A stretch of DNA of 64,000 nucleotides, taken from positions 3,901,445-3,965,444 of the forward strand of contig NC_033622.1 of the NCBI RefSeq assembly GCF_001540865.1. The letters are read 5' to 3'. A model generated the notes under the pieces. It saw only the letters and a program-made list of their open reading frames with translations, was not told the origin of the DNA and did not search any database. This document shows positions 47,772-58,339 of the stretch, in pieces; within the stretch, counting starts at the first letter, position 1, and every line of letters starts with the position of its first letter. The DNA comes from Ananas comosus (lineage: Eukaryota; Streptophyta; Magnoliopsida; Poales; Bromeliaceae). Made by a program: the position numbers and the translations under genes.

Positions 47772-48453
47772 CTTTTCACTCGAGTTGAGAAGAGGTTCGA
47801 GGCTACATTGCCTCCTCGCTCTCTCTACCGACGTCGCCCCGATCTCCGGCGACTCCCCCGCCGGTCGCCGCCGCCCCTGCGGGCTGCCGCCGCCGCCTTG
47901 ACAGATTGCGACTGCCCCAGGTCTGCTCAGGCCGAGCAGACCTTGCAACTTCTTCCCCGCGCCGCCGCCGCCCTGGGCCACCCCTGGGGCATCCTTCTTA
48001 CCTTAGGTGGTCAGTCGCTGCCGCCCCGAGCCGCCTCGAGCACTGCCGCCGCACTGCAGCCGCCCTGCGGGTTCCATGGGCAAGCTCGATCCGAGCTGAG
48101 CTCGCACTCCTCCCCCGCGCCGCCGTCACTCAGAGCCACCCACGCAGCACCTCTCCGGCCTCAGGCGATCCCCCGCCATCCCCCTTGGGAACCCTGCCGG
48201 CCGCAGTGGCCGCCGCCGCTCCTGGACTCGAGCCCTAGCCCGTGCGGGCTCAGGTTGCTCCGCCGCCTGCCGGTGCGATCCCTGGCCTCCCCACGTCGGC
48301 CGCACCCATTGGCCGCCGGTGCACCCGCCGTCGAGCCGCCGCCAGCCGTACCCTAGCTCTTGCTGCTCCGATAAGCTTAGTCTAGGGCTTTTGATTATTG
48401 TTCTGGGTTGCGCACACTTTTCCGGCGATCTGAGGCTGTCTCGATGCCTCCGG

Positions 48454-48500
48454 AGGTGAGCACGGTGATCATTCGTCAGTGTTGATCACAGTGCTCACCT
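48454..48500. promoter_or_regulatory. Inverted repeat in solo LTR (ii)
   Basis: Arms AGGTGAGCACGGTGATCA and TGATCACAGTGCTCACCT pair at 17 of 18 positions around an 11-nt loop. A related inverted repeat occupies the matching place in the LTR at 56941 (57196-57248). Confidence 0.75.
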
Positions 48501-50674
48501 CACTTTGGATCAGAGGCTTCCAAAATTGCGTTTTCGGCGCGGTTTTCCCCGAGTGCGCGCTGTTCGCTGAATATTTCGGTTGCTCCCGCACCTCCCACGG
48601 TGAGCCGTTGTGCTCCGGATCATGAGCACGCCCTCCGGTACATCGAGACCTGTCAGTACGTGTCTCGGCGGATCTCGGAAGTCCTTGGTTTGCGTTAACG
48701 AGCCACAAAGTCACCTTATTTACATAAAATAGTGGAATTTTATGTAAATAGAGGGACTTTTATGCAATTTTACATCATGTGGCTACTGTAGGCTATATGT
48801 CTGTGAGGTAGTTGACCTCTGGACTGATCGTCCAAGGCCCGTTCGCCTTTGTGGAAATCAGAGGTCGAGTTCGGTGCGTTTTTCTACAAAATTCGCCGAC
48901 GGAATGCGGTTTCGGTTCGGATTTCATCCGACAGTATTTGATTGCTCTGAGAGTTGTCGCTGAGCTTTGTCGGCTAGTCACCATCGTCATATCGTGGATT
49001 CAGAGATGACGGGTGAGCGACGGTGGGTTCCGGTGTCGAAATTGACACTTCCGAGAACCCGGATCCGAACAATTATCTGACGATAATTGTTTGTTTGTGT
49101 TACCTTGTGTTTGCTGCCAAGACATCCAAATAGATGTGTTTTGTGGCAGCGGGTGACTCGTGGCACGAGTCTCTGAGTTTCGGAACACTTAGTAGGTCCC
49201 GACGGCGTCCTGGTGTGATTTTCGGGACTTCCGGCGAGTTACGGTGATCGATTTTGGGAAACCGATTTTGGGGGACTTGTGTGCGGTTTGTAAGTTGTGT
49301 ACTTTGGGTTTGTGGGTTGGATACTGACCCGGTGGATCTTCGTAGGTCCGATTGACTGTTGCGCACCCAGTTTTACGACGCGATAGTGACAGGTGGGTGC
49401 TGCGAGCTGGTAGTCGGTGAGATCGTTTTACTTTTCTCTGTTATTTCATATCAGTATTGTAGTTTCTACATGTCGGTTGCTTTTGCTTATCGTTCGTTCA
49501 TCTATACTTGTTGTTTGCATGATGATAGTCGTTGTTAGACATGTAGAGCAGGCTTGCATATGTTGTATATTTGTGGACCTTGGGTCCAGGTAACACATCG
49601 ACTCCTTTGTCATGTGTTTCGATCTAGTTGATCGTGGTTCGACGTTGTACGCCCTTGTATCTGGCTTCTGCCAAGGTACCGGTCTTATTGCCGATTTTTG
49701 TATTAAGCATATCAGCATGATTTAGTCACAACACTGTGTATTCTAGACTGGTTGGTTTGGCCACCAACCAAGGGGTGTACGTATCCGGATAGGTCGTCGG
49801 TGGACGCATGAATAAATGTTAGTGTATGCTTTGTGACAGGCTAGGCTTGAGATCTGCGGATCAATATGGCAGCACCAGATTGGATTTGATTTTGGATTAT
49901 ATACCCTTGAGGCATTTGTTTCAGTTGAGTTGTTGATACAGTAGTAGTTGGTTCTTACTCATTTACTATCATGTTTCTAGTACTACTGTAGTTGCTCTTT
50001 TATCATACCATATACATACCTATTGTTCTATCTTCTTTGTTTTTCAGTGAATACGATTTGCCTTCGTGGCTCTGTTGTACCCACTGAGAAACTTTGATTG
50101 TTGTTTCTCACCCCCCATTTCCCCAGGTGACTCGGGCAAGGAGTTAGCTTTTGGACCGATGGGAGGACGTTCTAGCTAGCCTGCAGTAGCGACCGTCACC
50201 CGGGTTACTTTTATTTCCGCTTCTAGTAATTTAAATAATTAAATGATTCAGTAAGATGATCCCTATGAATGTTTGAATATTCGTGAACTGGTTTTAGTTG
50301 ATGTTTTCATTATATATGCGATTGGAGATTTTGGATAATTGGTTTCGGATTTATGTATTTATACATGGTGGTTTTCTACTCCTCGAGTTAGTCAGTTTTC
50401 AAAATAGAGTTTCTGTGTGGGAAACAGTTTTAAAAGATTTTCGAATGGTTTTATGGATGCTTAATTAGAGTTTAAAAATCAAAGCTTCTGGGTGGGGAGC
50501 ACTTTTAAATAGGATGCTTTTTGTACTGTGCATTGCATCATCCAGTGCTTAAGGAGTGTTTAGAGGCATGCATCATCTCTAAGGATCGCTAGCTGTATGA
50601 AAATGCATCACATAAATTGTTTGTGGATTGGTGAATGTAGAATGTGGTTGTGATCCTGATGTAACTGTTGGTAC

Positions 50675-50733
50675 GCCATGCAAATACAAAGGAGACTCTG
50701 TCCGAGTGGACAGAGGAACTTTGTATTTGTGGC
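50675..50733. promoter_or_regulatory. Hairpin near 3' end of solo LTR (ii)
   Basis: GCCA, CAAATACAAAG, CTCTGTCC pair with GGACAGAG, CTTTGTATTTG, TGGC around loop GAGT. The counterpart in the truncated LTR is at about 59695-59753. Confidence 0.8.
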
Positions 50734-51601
50734 GTGTCTGTACGTCATGTGGGCCAGGTTGAATTAAAAAAAAAAAGGCACGTTTTTTTGCAACTCTGAT
50801 TTTAAAAATTGTATCCATTACAAAAAGATTTTTAAATCGGCCCCGGGGCCTGACAAGTACCCCGAGTTGGTCTAGCTTAGAGGTGTGGAAATGAAAACAA
50901 GAACCAAATTGTTATAATTTGTAATAGTTGGTTGTATTCGGAAGGAAAAAGAATCAAAAATGTAAATTGAATGTAAAATAAGCTGAATGCTTGTAATAGT
51001 TAGTACTTTATGTTTTCGGTACTTTTTCTTATGCATTCAGTATGTGAAATTTGTTCCTGTTTCGAACCTCTTGACTTGTACTATTGCGACGTCTTAGATG
51101 TACAGGGAAAACTCTGTCCGTTCGGCGGTCTATTGGCACGCTCAAATCCGACCAAAGAGGCGGGTCTCGGGACGTGACACCATCGGACCAACTTGTTAGG
51201 TCCAAAGGACCAAAAACCCCCTTACTAAGGTCTACACTTGCAGACCTTGGATGGATAGCTCTTGGGGAGAAGGGCCAAGCCTTTCTTCCCAGGAGCTCAG
51301 ACCCCAAGCCCAAGGCAATTTTGCCTTGGGGCTTGGGGTCTAGGCTGTGCTGGCCCAGTCGGCACGGCCCAAACGGGTCGTGACGTGTCGGGTCGCCAGC
51401 CTCTCCGCGGTCCAGCACGGTCAAGGCCCGTTACGAGCTGGGCTGTGCCTTGCCGGGCCGTCAGGTCGAAAAGTATAGGCCCAACACGTCTCGAAACATT
51501 GGGGCGAGCGGACCTAGCACAGGTGCTACAGTACCGATGCTGTGCTGCAACCCGGCCCTAGACCGTGCCGCTTGGCCTATTTTACATTTCTAGATACACT
51601 T

Positions 51602-52079
51602 CTTTATAAAAAGACGAACTCCTTTGTGAAAGAATGTCTTTCCAATATTTGTGAAAAGATGTCTTTTCATTATTCTTGAAAAAATGTGTCTTTTTGTGAA
51701 AATATATAGCATTAAAAGTTGTATTCTTTCATCGTAATCATTCATTTTCTAAAAATAGAAGATGTTTGAAGGCTTCAAGTGTAACATAGCTAATCTTTTC
51801 TCTTTCTTAATTTTTTGCATTGATTTTTAAGAGTGAAGTTCTTAAGAGAAAGTCTTCAAAAGTATTATTTACAGTCTTTCAGTGGTCTTGTTGTAATTTG
51901 GAGTTGATTTGCTATTAACCCGACAACATATATTCAAGTGGGGGCAAATATCATCTAAAGAAAGTGTTCTACATGTCTCAAGACCTTAATTTACTTGATC
52001 TCTATATTTATATTTCCCAATGATTTTTAAGGTGATATTTTTAGTGGAGACAAATACTAAGGCGGCATTCAAGATGATA
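51602..52079. other. AT-rich host DNA and copia leader-like sequence
   Basis: Continuation of the DNA left of 41655 (AAAGATGTCTTTTCATTA motifs), passing into sequence before a copia gag relic. No gene. Confidence 0.45.
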
Positions 52080-52510
52080 AATCAATATTCCATGAAACTG
52101 AACCAATTCGATAGGACCAACTTCACTCGATGGAAAGATAAGATGAAGTTCTTACTTATTGCACTGAAGATAGCCTACATCATCAACCCTAATTTGCTAG
52201 ATTTTCTCGCACCTGCGGCAACAGATACTGATGAAGTGAGGGCAACACATAAGAAGCACGAGGAGGATGAACTATTATGCAATAGGACACATTCTCAATA
52301 CCATGTCAGATAATTTATGTGATTTACTTGCATCAATCCAATCACCAAGAGAGATCTAGAATTCTCCAGAAGCAAGATACAATATTGAGAAGCAAAGGCA
52401 CAAATAAGTTTTTAATTATGAAGTATTTTGAATTTATTATGGTTAATAGCTTCCAGCCCACTATTGAAGAGGGTATGTTGCTGTCGATAATTCAAACGTA
52501 GAAGACGTTT
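52080..52510 (+). pseudogene. copia gag relic
   Basis: Reads QYSMKLNQFDRTNFTRWKDK, then MKFLLIALKIAYIINPNL, then KKHEEDELLCNRT, and, after shifts, NKFLIMKYFEFIMVNS: the order seen in copia gag proteins (FxGxNFxRWxxKMxFLL ... EEDELLCRGHI ... KFLxxKYFxFxMVDS). Frameshifts near 52305 and 52360 and a stop at 52501. No LTR or pol is attached. Confidence 0.75.
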
Positions 52511-52929
52511 TAGCTGGTTGTCGAGGGCATCTCCACCGAGCATATTGATGAAATTCATAACATTGATCTTATACACTCTGACATAGAGTTGATGTACATC
52601 AGCGAGGAAGCAGTCGATAGTGCAAACACGAACATAGATGAGGAAGTAGATGTGCTAGAGGACGAGGGTGTGGTAGGGGGTGTGCGGAGGAGTTGATTTA
52701 CATTTGGGTTTTTTTTTTCCATTTTTGAAGCATATTTAAATATTTATGTTAATTTATATACTATATTCTTTTTTGTTATATTATTTTTACTTGTGCTTAT
52801 AGGCAATTAAAGTTGGATTAGTTAAATTTAAGTACGTATTATTGCAGTAGTAATGCTTGAAAAAATACTACAATTATATGCTTACTGGGTATTAGGAAAA
52901 AAAGGAAATGGAAGTAGGAAAAATCAAGA

Positions 52930-53130
52930 GAGAACGCGGTGAATAGTTTATCGCTTCATGAAAGTGTTGAATTATTTATTATCTTTATATGCGGTGAACC
53001 ATTCAGTGCTTATAAGTTTTTCTCCTCACTCTAGGACTTGCATTCGCCTCATTCATGAGAGTACTATAATCTAAAATGGAAGTGGTGAACCATTTATCAT
53101 TTTCAATAAGCGGTGAACACTTTACCGCCT
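52930..53130. repeat. GCGGTGAACxxTTxACCGC motif cluster
   Basis: CGGTGAATAGTTTATCGC, GCGGTGAACCATTCAGTGC, GTGGTGAACCATTTATCATT and GCGGTGAACACTTTACCGCC lie in about 200 bp. They resemble array 5 upstream of copy C. Confidence 0.6.
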
Positions 53131-53458
53131 TTTTATTTGACATCTCACCCAATCTTCTCAACTAAGTCTAGATTTGGAAATAAAATTTTAACAAGCCTAA
53201 ACTTGCATTTACAAATTTCGAGAGGACTAGTTGATTAAAATTTCCAATTTGAGTTGTTGGGAATAAATTGAAACATAATATAAAGATTAAGAACCTACGT
53301 GCAGAAGGAAAGAGTTAGGGATAAGGATTACGAGGGGTTAGGGTGGGATAGGAGGCCCTTCCGTATCCCCGCCCAATAGATTTTAGAATCCTAATTCTTG
53401 TCATATCCATGCCAATGAAAAAAAAAAAGTTCCCGAATCACTGTCCCCATGGGAATCC

Positions 53459-55337
53459 TGTCACGCCCCGGATTGCACGTTCCCAGGCACGCCGACAAAT
53501 CTGCCGTATACAAAAGAACTTTCCCTATATACGAAGCGATAGCTGTACCTGTAAAACATACAATACTACAAACAGTAGTATAGAGCTGTTCGAATAAAAC
53601 TAGTAAAAATAGGAACAAGTTCCAAATACATACATACGTTCAGGTACTCAAAAGCTCGCCTAGCGAGATACAGTAACGTATGTAAATGAACTCAAAAACC
53701 ACACTACCTGAAGAGGGTAATCCTCTAGCTCGGCGACTCGTCGGGTAGGGATCTAGCTCACAACGCCCTTGCCACGATCTGCCTTAGAAGATGCAGCAGC
53801 CGGAACCGAATGCTCTGCAAAAATAGGGTAACAACTGGGCGTGAAAACTACTATAAAAATAAGTAATCCTCAGTGGGTACCGCCCTAAACATCGTCGGTC
53901 TACCCACTAAGTCTACAGAAGGGAGAAAGGGTAGTATGCAATGCTGGACGAAACTCTACAGCTACAAGACACTACACTATCATGGTCTACACTAACCAAC
54001 TGTAGGAAGTGACAGTCCTGACCCAATCGAACTGGGACTGTAAGCCTACCCGTCCCTGGGACTGTGAACATATCTGTCCTGCCCTGCGACTATACAGCTA
54101 CCTCCACTCTAAGCAATCCGTGGAGAGCAAGTCCAACCTGCACGAACGATACCAACGTGAAAGCACAACGCCCGTCTTCGGAGTGGCACTCGTGGGAGCT
54201 ACCCAACCGAGTATGCAGCGTATTTTTGTCGAGCTCAATCAGACTCTCACAAGCCAAAGTCAAGTAACAGGGTCCAACTGGTCTAACAACCAACAGGTCA
54301 CGTGCCCTCAACACAATCTGATGCCCAAAACGGCGATATGGGTCCACCGTCAACCCCGACGGCACCCAACAGTCCAGAACAGTCTGAACGCTACTGTAAA
54401 AATACACTCGGCATTCCAGCACGAGCGTAACAGCTAATCTAAACTACCTGGGGTATCCACCACACTGATACTGTGGTGATACAAAATAACAACGGCTCCT
54501 AGACATAAATCAGGTAGTTTAAGCATGTGACAGGTTCAAATCGCAGGTTTCCTCCTAAGTTATATCCAAGTCCAACATGTGTAAATACTTAGTCACTGTA
54601 CTAAGCTCCAATTCAGATTCTACAGTTAAACATGCCAAAATCCATGAATCGAGCAATTTCTATCAACGAAACAACATAACAACACATGTCGACAATCTAT
54701 ATACTTACAAGATAACCGACGATTAACCCACCTCAAAAGCTAATCCCAATCCGGCGCGACGTCGAGAACGGCAGAATCGCACCCTAGCCCAGCCTCCTCG
54801 CAATGTTAAGACGACGAAGACACGCTCGAACGGCACTGCGGCGTGACGTCGACGACACCCGAACTCCAACCGAGCTCCTCCAACACGTACGATCGAGCAC
54901 AAGGAGAAGAGAGAGAGAGCACTATAAACATCTCCTCTCTGTTCTCTCAATCCTATATAGGGGGGAGAAGGGATGGTGATACAATCAAGGCAAGAGAATT
55001 ACCAAAAAGCCCCTTACCTATCTTGGTGTACCGGTACACGGGCAGTTGTACCGGTACAAATGGCAACCTGAGAGCAGCTATGTAAAATCCTGGCGAAGTG
55101 TACCGGTACGCCCCTGCTGGTTGTACCGGTACAGAAAGTGTACCGGTACGCCTTGATGGTTGTACCGGGACAACAAGCAGAAAATCTGCAATTTGCAGAT
55201 TTTCAAAGCTAAGTCCTGCGCTCGCCTCCCCGCTGAGTCTGTTTTGCGTCTATTTCGCGCCAACACGACTCGGACTTGTCCCGACACTCTCCAAAGCTGT
55301 CGACAAGCCTCAACAGCTGTACACCAGGGATACCACA
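53459..55337. mobile_element. Solo LTR (gypsy, same family as 25872 element)
   Basis: 1879 bp, TGTCACGCCCCGGATTGCAC to GGATACCACA, flanked by perfect 5-bp AATCC (53454-53458 and 55338-55342). Uninterrupted, so it serves as the reference for the 41753 copy and for the truncated gypsy LTRs. No coding capacity. Confidence 0.92.
55028..55171. repeat. Six GTACCGGTAC palindromes in the solo LTR
   Basis: Positions 55028, 55048, 55100, 55123, 55140 and 55162 (the last reads GTACCGGGAC). Flanks alternate between TTG/GTG contexts. Spacings are 20, 52, 23, 17 and 22 bp. Confidence 0.9.
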
Positions 55338-55342
55338 AATCC

Positions 55343-55863
55343 CCATTGCCACAGGAACTCCGCAGATTTTTTTTTAAAAACTATACTAATTTTTTATTTA
55401 AGATTTAATAAAATTTAGTTTAATTTAAATTTAAATTAATTTAAATTTATCCAATTATTAACTTTTTTAATGTTAAATTATTAGGTATGACTCATCAAAT
55501 TACTAAAAATACATTCAATCAAATATTATTTAACTAATAAATTATATAAAAAAATAAAATATGTTAAAAATTGGATATCCATTATTAATAAATTAATAAT
55601 TATATGATAATACAGTATATTATTTTGTGATGATAAAAAATTTTGCAGGATGAAGGCCTGTCCCCAGAAGTGGGGAGAATCTCTCCCTCATCCCCTACCC
55701 CAAGGGGATAAAATCATCTCCATCCTCGCCTCGAATGGAGTGAGTCTCCACGGGACCTGAGTTCGCGAGAAAAATTACATTCCTAGTCAGGAACAATTAA
55801 AAAAGGGTGAAATTTGAGGATTGGTGCTGAATTAACCCCTAAAAATTTTAGAATAATTAAAAA
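55343..55863. other. AT-rich host DNA right of the solo LTR
   Basis: No gene. A GC-richer piece (about 55650-55790, with CCCCAAGGGGATAAAATCAT) looks like part of an old transposon that I cannot place. Confidence 0.4.
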
Positions 55864-56439
55864 TTAGTGTAGTGGCCCGCGCGTTGCAGCTGGTAGATAC
55901 CGATGAAGTGAGAATTCAAAATAATGTCCTACGATATTATAAAAAAGAGAAAGGATTAGAGACATTCTTTTCAAATTTATTTAGTTGACTAGTGCAGTAA
56001 CATAAACTTTATAGTGAGTAGGTGCTATTATAAATCTAAAGATACAAGTCTACTAAGCAAATATAAAATAAAATGTAAGAAAAAATAATATTCTTACTTG
56101 ATGTATAAATTTGGTCCATATTTGGGCCAGAGCCAACATTCATGGTAGAGGAAACAGTGAAACAACAACGCATCGGGCAACGAGCAACATTCATACCAAT
56201 GACGGTCCATCTTTAGTCAACAAGAAAAAAAAATAAAAAAAACAGCCAATTTGAGAAAAAGTAATTAAAAAAATCAGTGGAAAATACTTTCATATATTGT
56301 TGATGAAACGATATAACTTATTTATTGTGAATAAAGTAGATTATATATTATGATCAATATAAGAGTTTTCAAGCATTTCTTTATTTCTAAAAAACTTAAG
56401 CCACTATAACGTATTTTTCAAACTATTTCTCTATTTCTC

Positions 56440-56940
56440 TTTCCTTAAAAAAAAAAAAAAATCAAACCACTATAATAATGTATTTTATGTTTGATAATTA
56501 AATAAAAAAAGAGAAAGAAAAAATAAGCATACATGCACGTAAGGAAAAATAAACGTACATGCATGTGGGTAGAGGATGGCAGCAATTTTTTTTTTTTTTT
56601 TGGAGAGAAAGGTAGCATGCCACCCGCTTCATTTATATCTTTTTAGTTAGAAATAAACTTAGTTGGAAATGTGAATCAATTAGGATTCGAACTTAGGACC
56701 TCAGGTACCAACCACCAAGCTCTTTACCACTTGCGCTAGGGACAGCTGGTGAGGATGGCAGGAATTCCAAGTGCAGAGAGCTCAAGATCCTGATCAAAGA
56801 GAGAATATGAAAGCGCGTGAGAACAAAACCCAAAAAACTAAAAAGAGAACGATAACATGAAGAAAAATAGAGAAATTAAGTGAAAGTTATAGTAAAAAAA
56901 AGAGAAATTAAGAGAAATTACGAGAAAGTTATAGTAAGCC
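56440..56940. repeat. Left copy of a duplicated flank (pairs with 59867-60130)
   Basis: TCAAACCACTATAATAATG, AAATAAAAAAAGAGAAAG, CGTACATGCATG, GTGGGTAGAGGATGG and AAAAACTAAAAAGAGAACGA recur in the same order at 59867-60130, on the other side of a truncated LTR. The left copy holds a SINE that the right copy lacks. Confidence 0.75.
56583..56750 (-). mobile_element. tRNA-derived SINE
   Basis: 168 bp on the minus strand. It has an RNA polymerase III A box (TAGCGCAAGTGG, 56727-56738) and a B box (GTTCGAATCC, 56683-56692). The tail is AATGAAGCGGGTGGCATGC then TACCTTTCTCTCC and a run of A (poly-T at 56586-56601 on the plus strand). Flanked by an 11-bp duplication GAGGATGGCAG (56572-56582 and 56751-56761). 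The duplicated flank at about 59982 shows the empty site. Confidence 0.85.
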
Positions 56941-57195
56941 TTGGTCGTGCTCTCCTCGGCTTGGTGCGGCTAGGGCATCATTGCCCGCTGCAGCCACCGC
57001 CTTCCGTCGCCGGATGACGCGCGCCCCGACCTCCCTACATCGCACGCACCTACCTGCCGCCGGCGTGCCCGCCTCCCGGCCACCGCCGGCCGTGACTGAG
57101 CTACCCATGGTCCGATAAGCTATATTGTAGCTGTTTCGTGCACTGTCTCAGGTTCGGGTCACTGTTCTGGTGACCCGAGGCCACCCCGAGGCTTT

Positions 57196-57248
57196 CGAAG
57201 GTGAGCACGATGATCCTTGATCAGTGCCGATCATCGTGGCCACCTTCG
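57196..57248. promoter_or_regulatory. Inverted repeat in LTR (iii)
   Basis: Arms CGAAGGTGAGCACGATGATC and GATCATCGTGGCCACCTTCG pair at 18 of 20 positions. Counterpart of 48454-48500. Confidence 0.75.
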
Positions 57249-58339
57249 TTGGGGTCAGCGAGCCCCTGGTTTGTGAGATAAGCATGTTTCTCATGCTGTG
57301 CGCGTAGTTCGCAAATTTTCACGTCACTCCCGCACTCTCCACAGTGGTCGGCCATGCTCCGAATCGTGAGCACGGCCTCCGGCACGTTGAAACCTATCAT
57401 AGAGTGTCTCGGCCAGGCTCGAAGGTCCTCGGTTTGCGTTGTCGGGCCGTAAAACCCTGAAAATCACATAAAATGATGTGATTTTATGTATTTGCGGGGG
57501 CTTTTGTGTAATTATCACTTCGTGGCTACTGTGGGTAGTGTGTACGGACAGCGGGTGACCTCTAGACTGGTTGTCCAAGGCCCTAGGCTTTTCCAGAAAT
57601 CAAATGTTGATTCCTGATGTGTTTTTCGGCGAAATTTGCCGACGAAATGCGATTTCGGTTCGGAATTCTTCCGATGGTACCTCACAGTTAATCATGTTGT
57701 CACTGAGCCTTGTTGGCTGGTCACCCATGTCGTTTCGAGGGTTCAGAAATGACGGGTGAGCGACGGTGGGTTCCGGTGTCGAAATTGACACTTCTAGGAA
57801 CTCGGATCTGAACGGTTATCCAACGATAATCGTTTCAGTGTGTGAGGCGGTGTTTTTGCTGCCATGTCACACGAACATGTGTTTCATGGTAGCGGGTGAC
57901 TCGTAGCGCGAGTCGGTGAGTTTCGGGACAGTTCGTGGGTCCCGGCGGAGTCCCGGTGCGATTTTCGGGACTTCCGGCGAGTTACGGTAGTCGGTTTTTG
58001 GGAAACCGATCTCCGTGGGATTGTTTGTGGGGCTGTGGTTTTAGTGTTTTCTATATGTGGGTTAGACACTAGCCCGGTGGACCCTCCTTAAGTCCGGTTG
58101 ACGTTCTTCCGTAGTCAGAAGATAGGCGCGACATTCGTACAGGTGGATACTTCGATCCGAAATCGGTACAGTGGTGCACGCTCGGTGATATCTTCTTACC
58201 CTTGTTCTCTTGTTGTTATCTTGCATATATATCTATATATATAGTGTTGATCCTAACATCCATGTTGTTCTCATTATACTCTACTCGGTTATTTTCATGT
58301 TTAGTATCGTGAGTAGGAGTAGAGCAGATTTATGATTTC

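Larger units (their letters stand above)
46971..50855. mobile_element. Solo LTR (ii), nested in solo LTR (i)
   Basis: Ends GGGGCCTGACA at 50855 and is flanked by AGTAC (46966-46970 and 50856-50860). The first bases read TCGTCAAG rather than TGTCAAG, so the left edge is slightly altered. TATA-like TTATATATAG is near 47572. A GC-rich leader-like stretch (47640-48360), CAGGTGACTCGG near 50126 and a 3' hairpin are shared in layout with the truncated LTR at 56941. Confidence 0.65.
44604..51179. mobile_element. Solo LTR (i), interrupted by a second solo LTR
   Basis: Starts TGTAACATACCGAACTCC, ends GGGACGTGACA, flanked by perfect 5-bp CCATC (44599-44603 and 51180-51184). Subtracting the inner LTR leaves about 2.7 kb. 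A TATA-like CTTATAAAGG is near 45000, followed by (AC)n and (GA)n tracts near 45050-45080, and repeated GGGTATGTGTGGTTCTCCTC motifs lie at 46150-46330. No protein domains. Confidence 0.8.
41655..51592. mobile_element. hAT-like GC-rich element carrying nested solo LTRs
   Basis: Ends TAGGAGTGTAATG and (inverted) TAGAAATGTAAAA, each followed by GGCACGG-rich sequence. Flanked by 8-bp GATACGCT (41647-41654) and GATACACT (51593-51600), one mismatch. An 8-bp duplication and TAGGRGTGTAA ends fit hAT elements. Removing the two inserted solo LTRs leaves only about 770 bp, with no transposase. Family assignment is inference from the ends. Confidence 0.55.

Noticed and set aside
47655..48356. 233-codon open frame rich in Pro, Ser, Arg and Ala
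   Set aside because: It lies in the GC-rich leader-like part of a solo LTR and includes a (CT)n microsatellite; composition explains the open frame, and the related LTR at 56941 does not keep it.
51029..51561. Overlapping frames on both strands across the GC-rich hAT-like end
   Set aside because: They span the border between an LTR and a different element, and composition explains them.
56683..56738. A possible tRNA gene (A box and B box)
   Set aside because: There is no cloverleaf; the boxes sit in a SINE with a LINE-like tail, A-run and an 11-bp target duplication.
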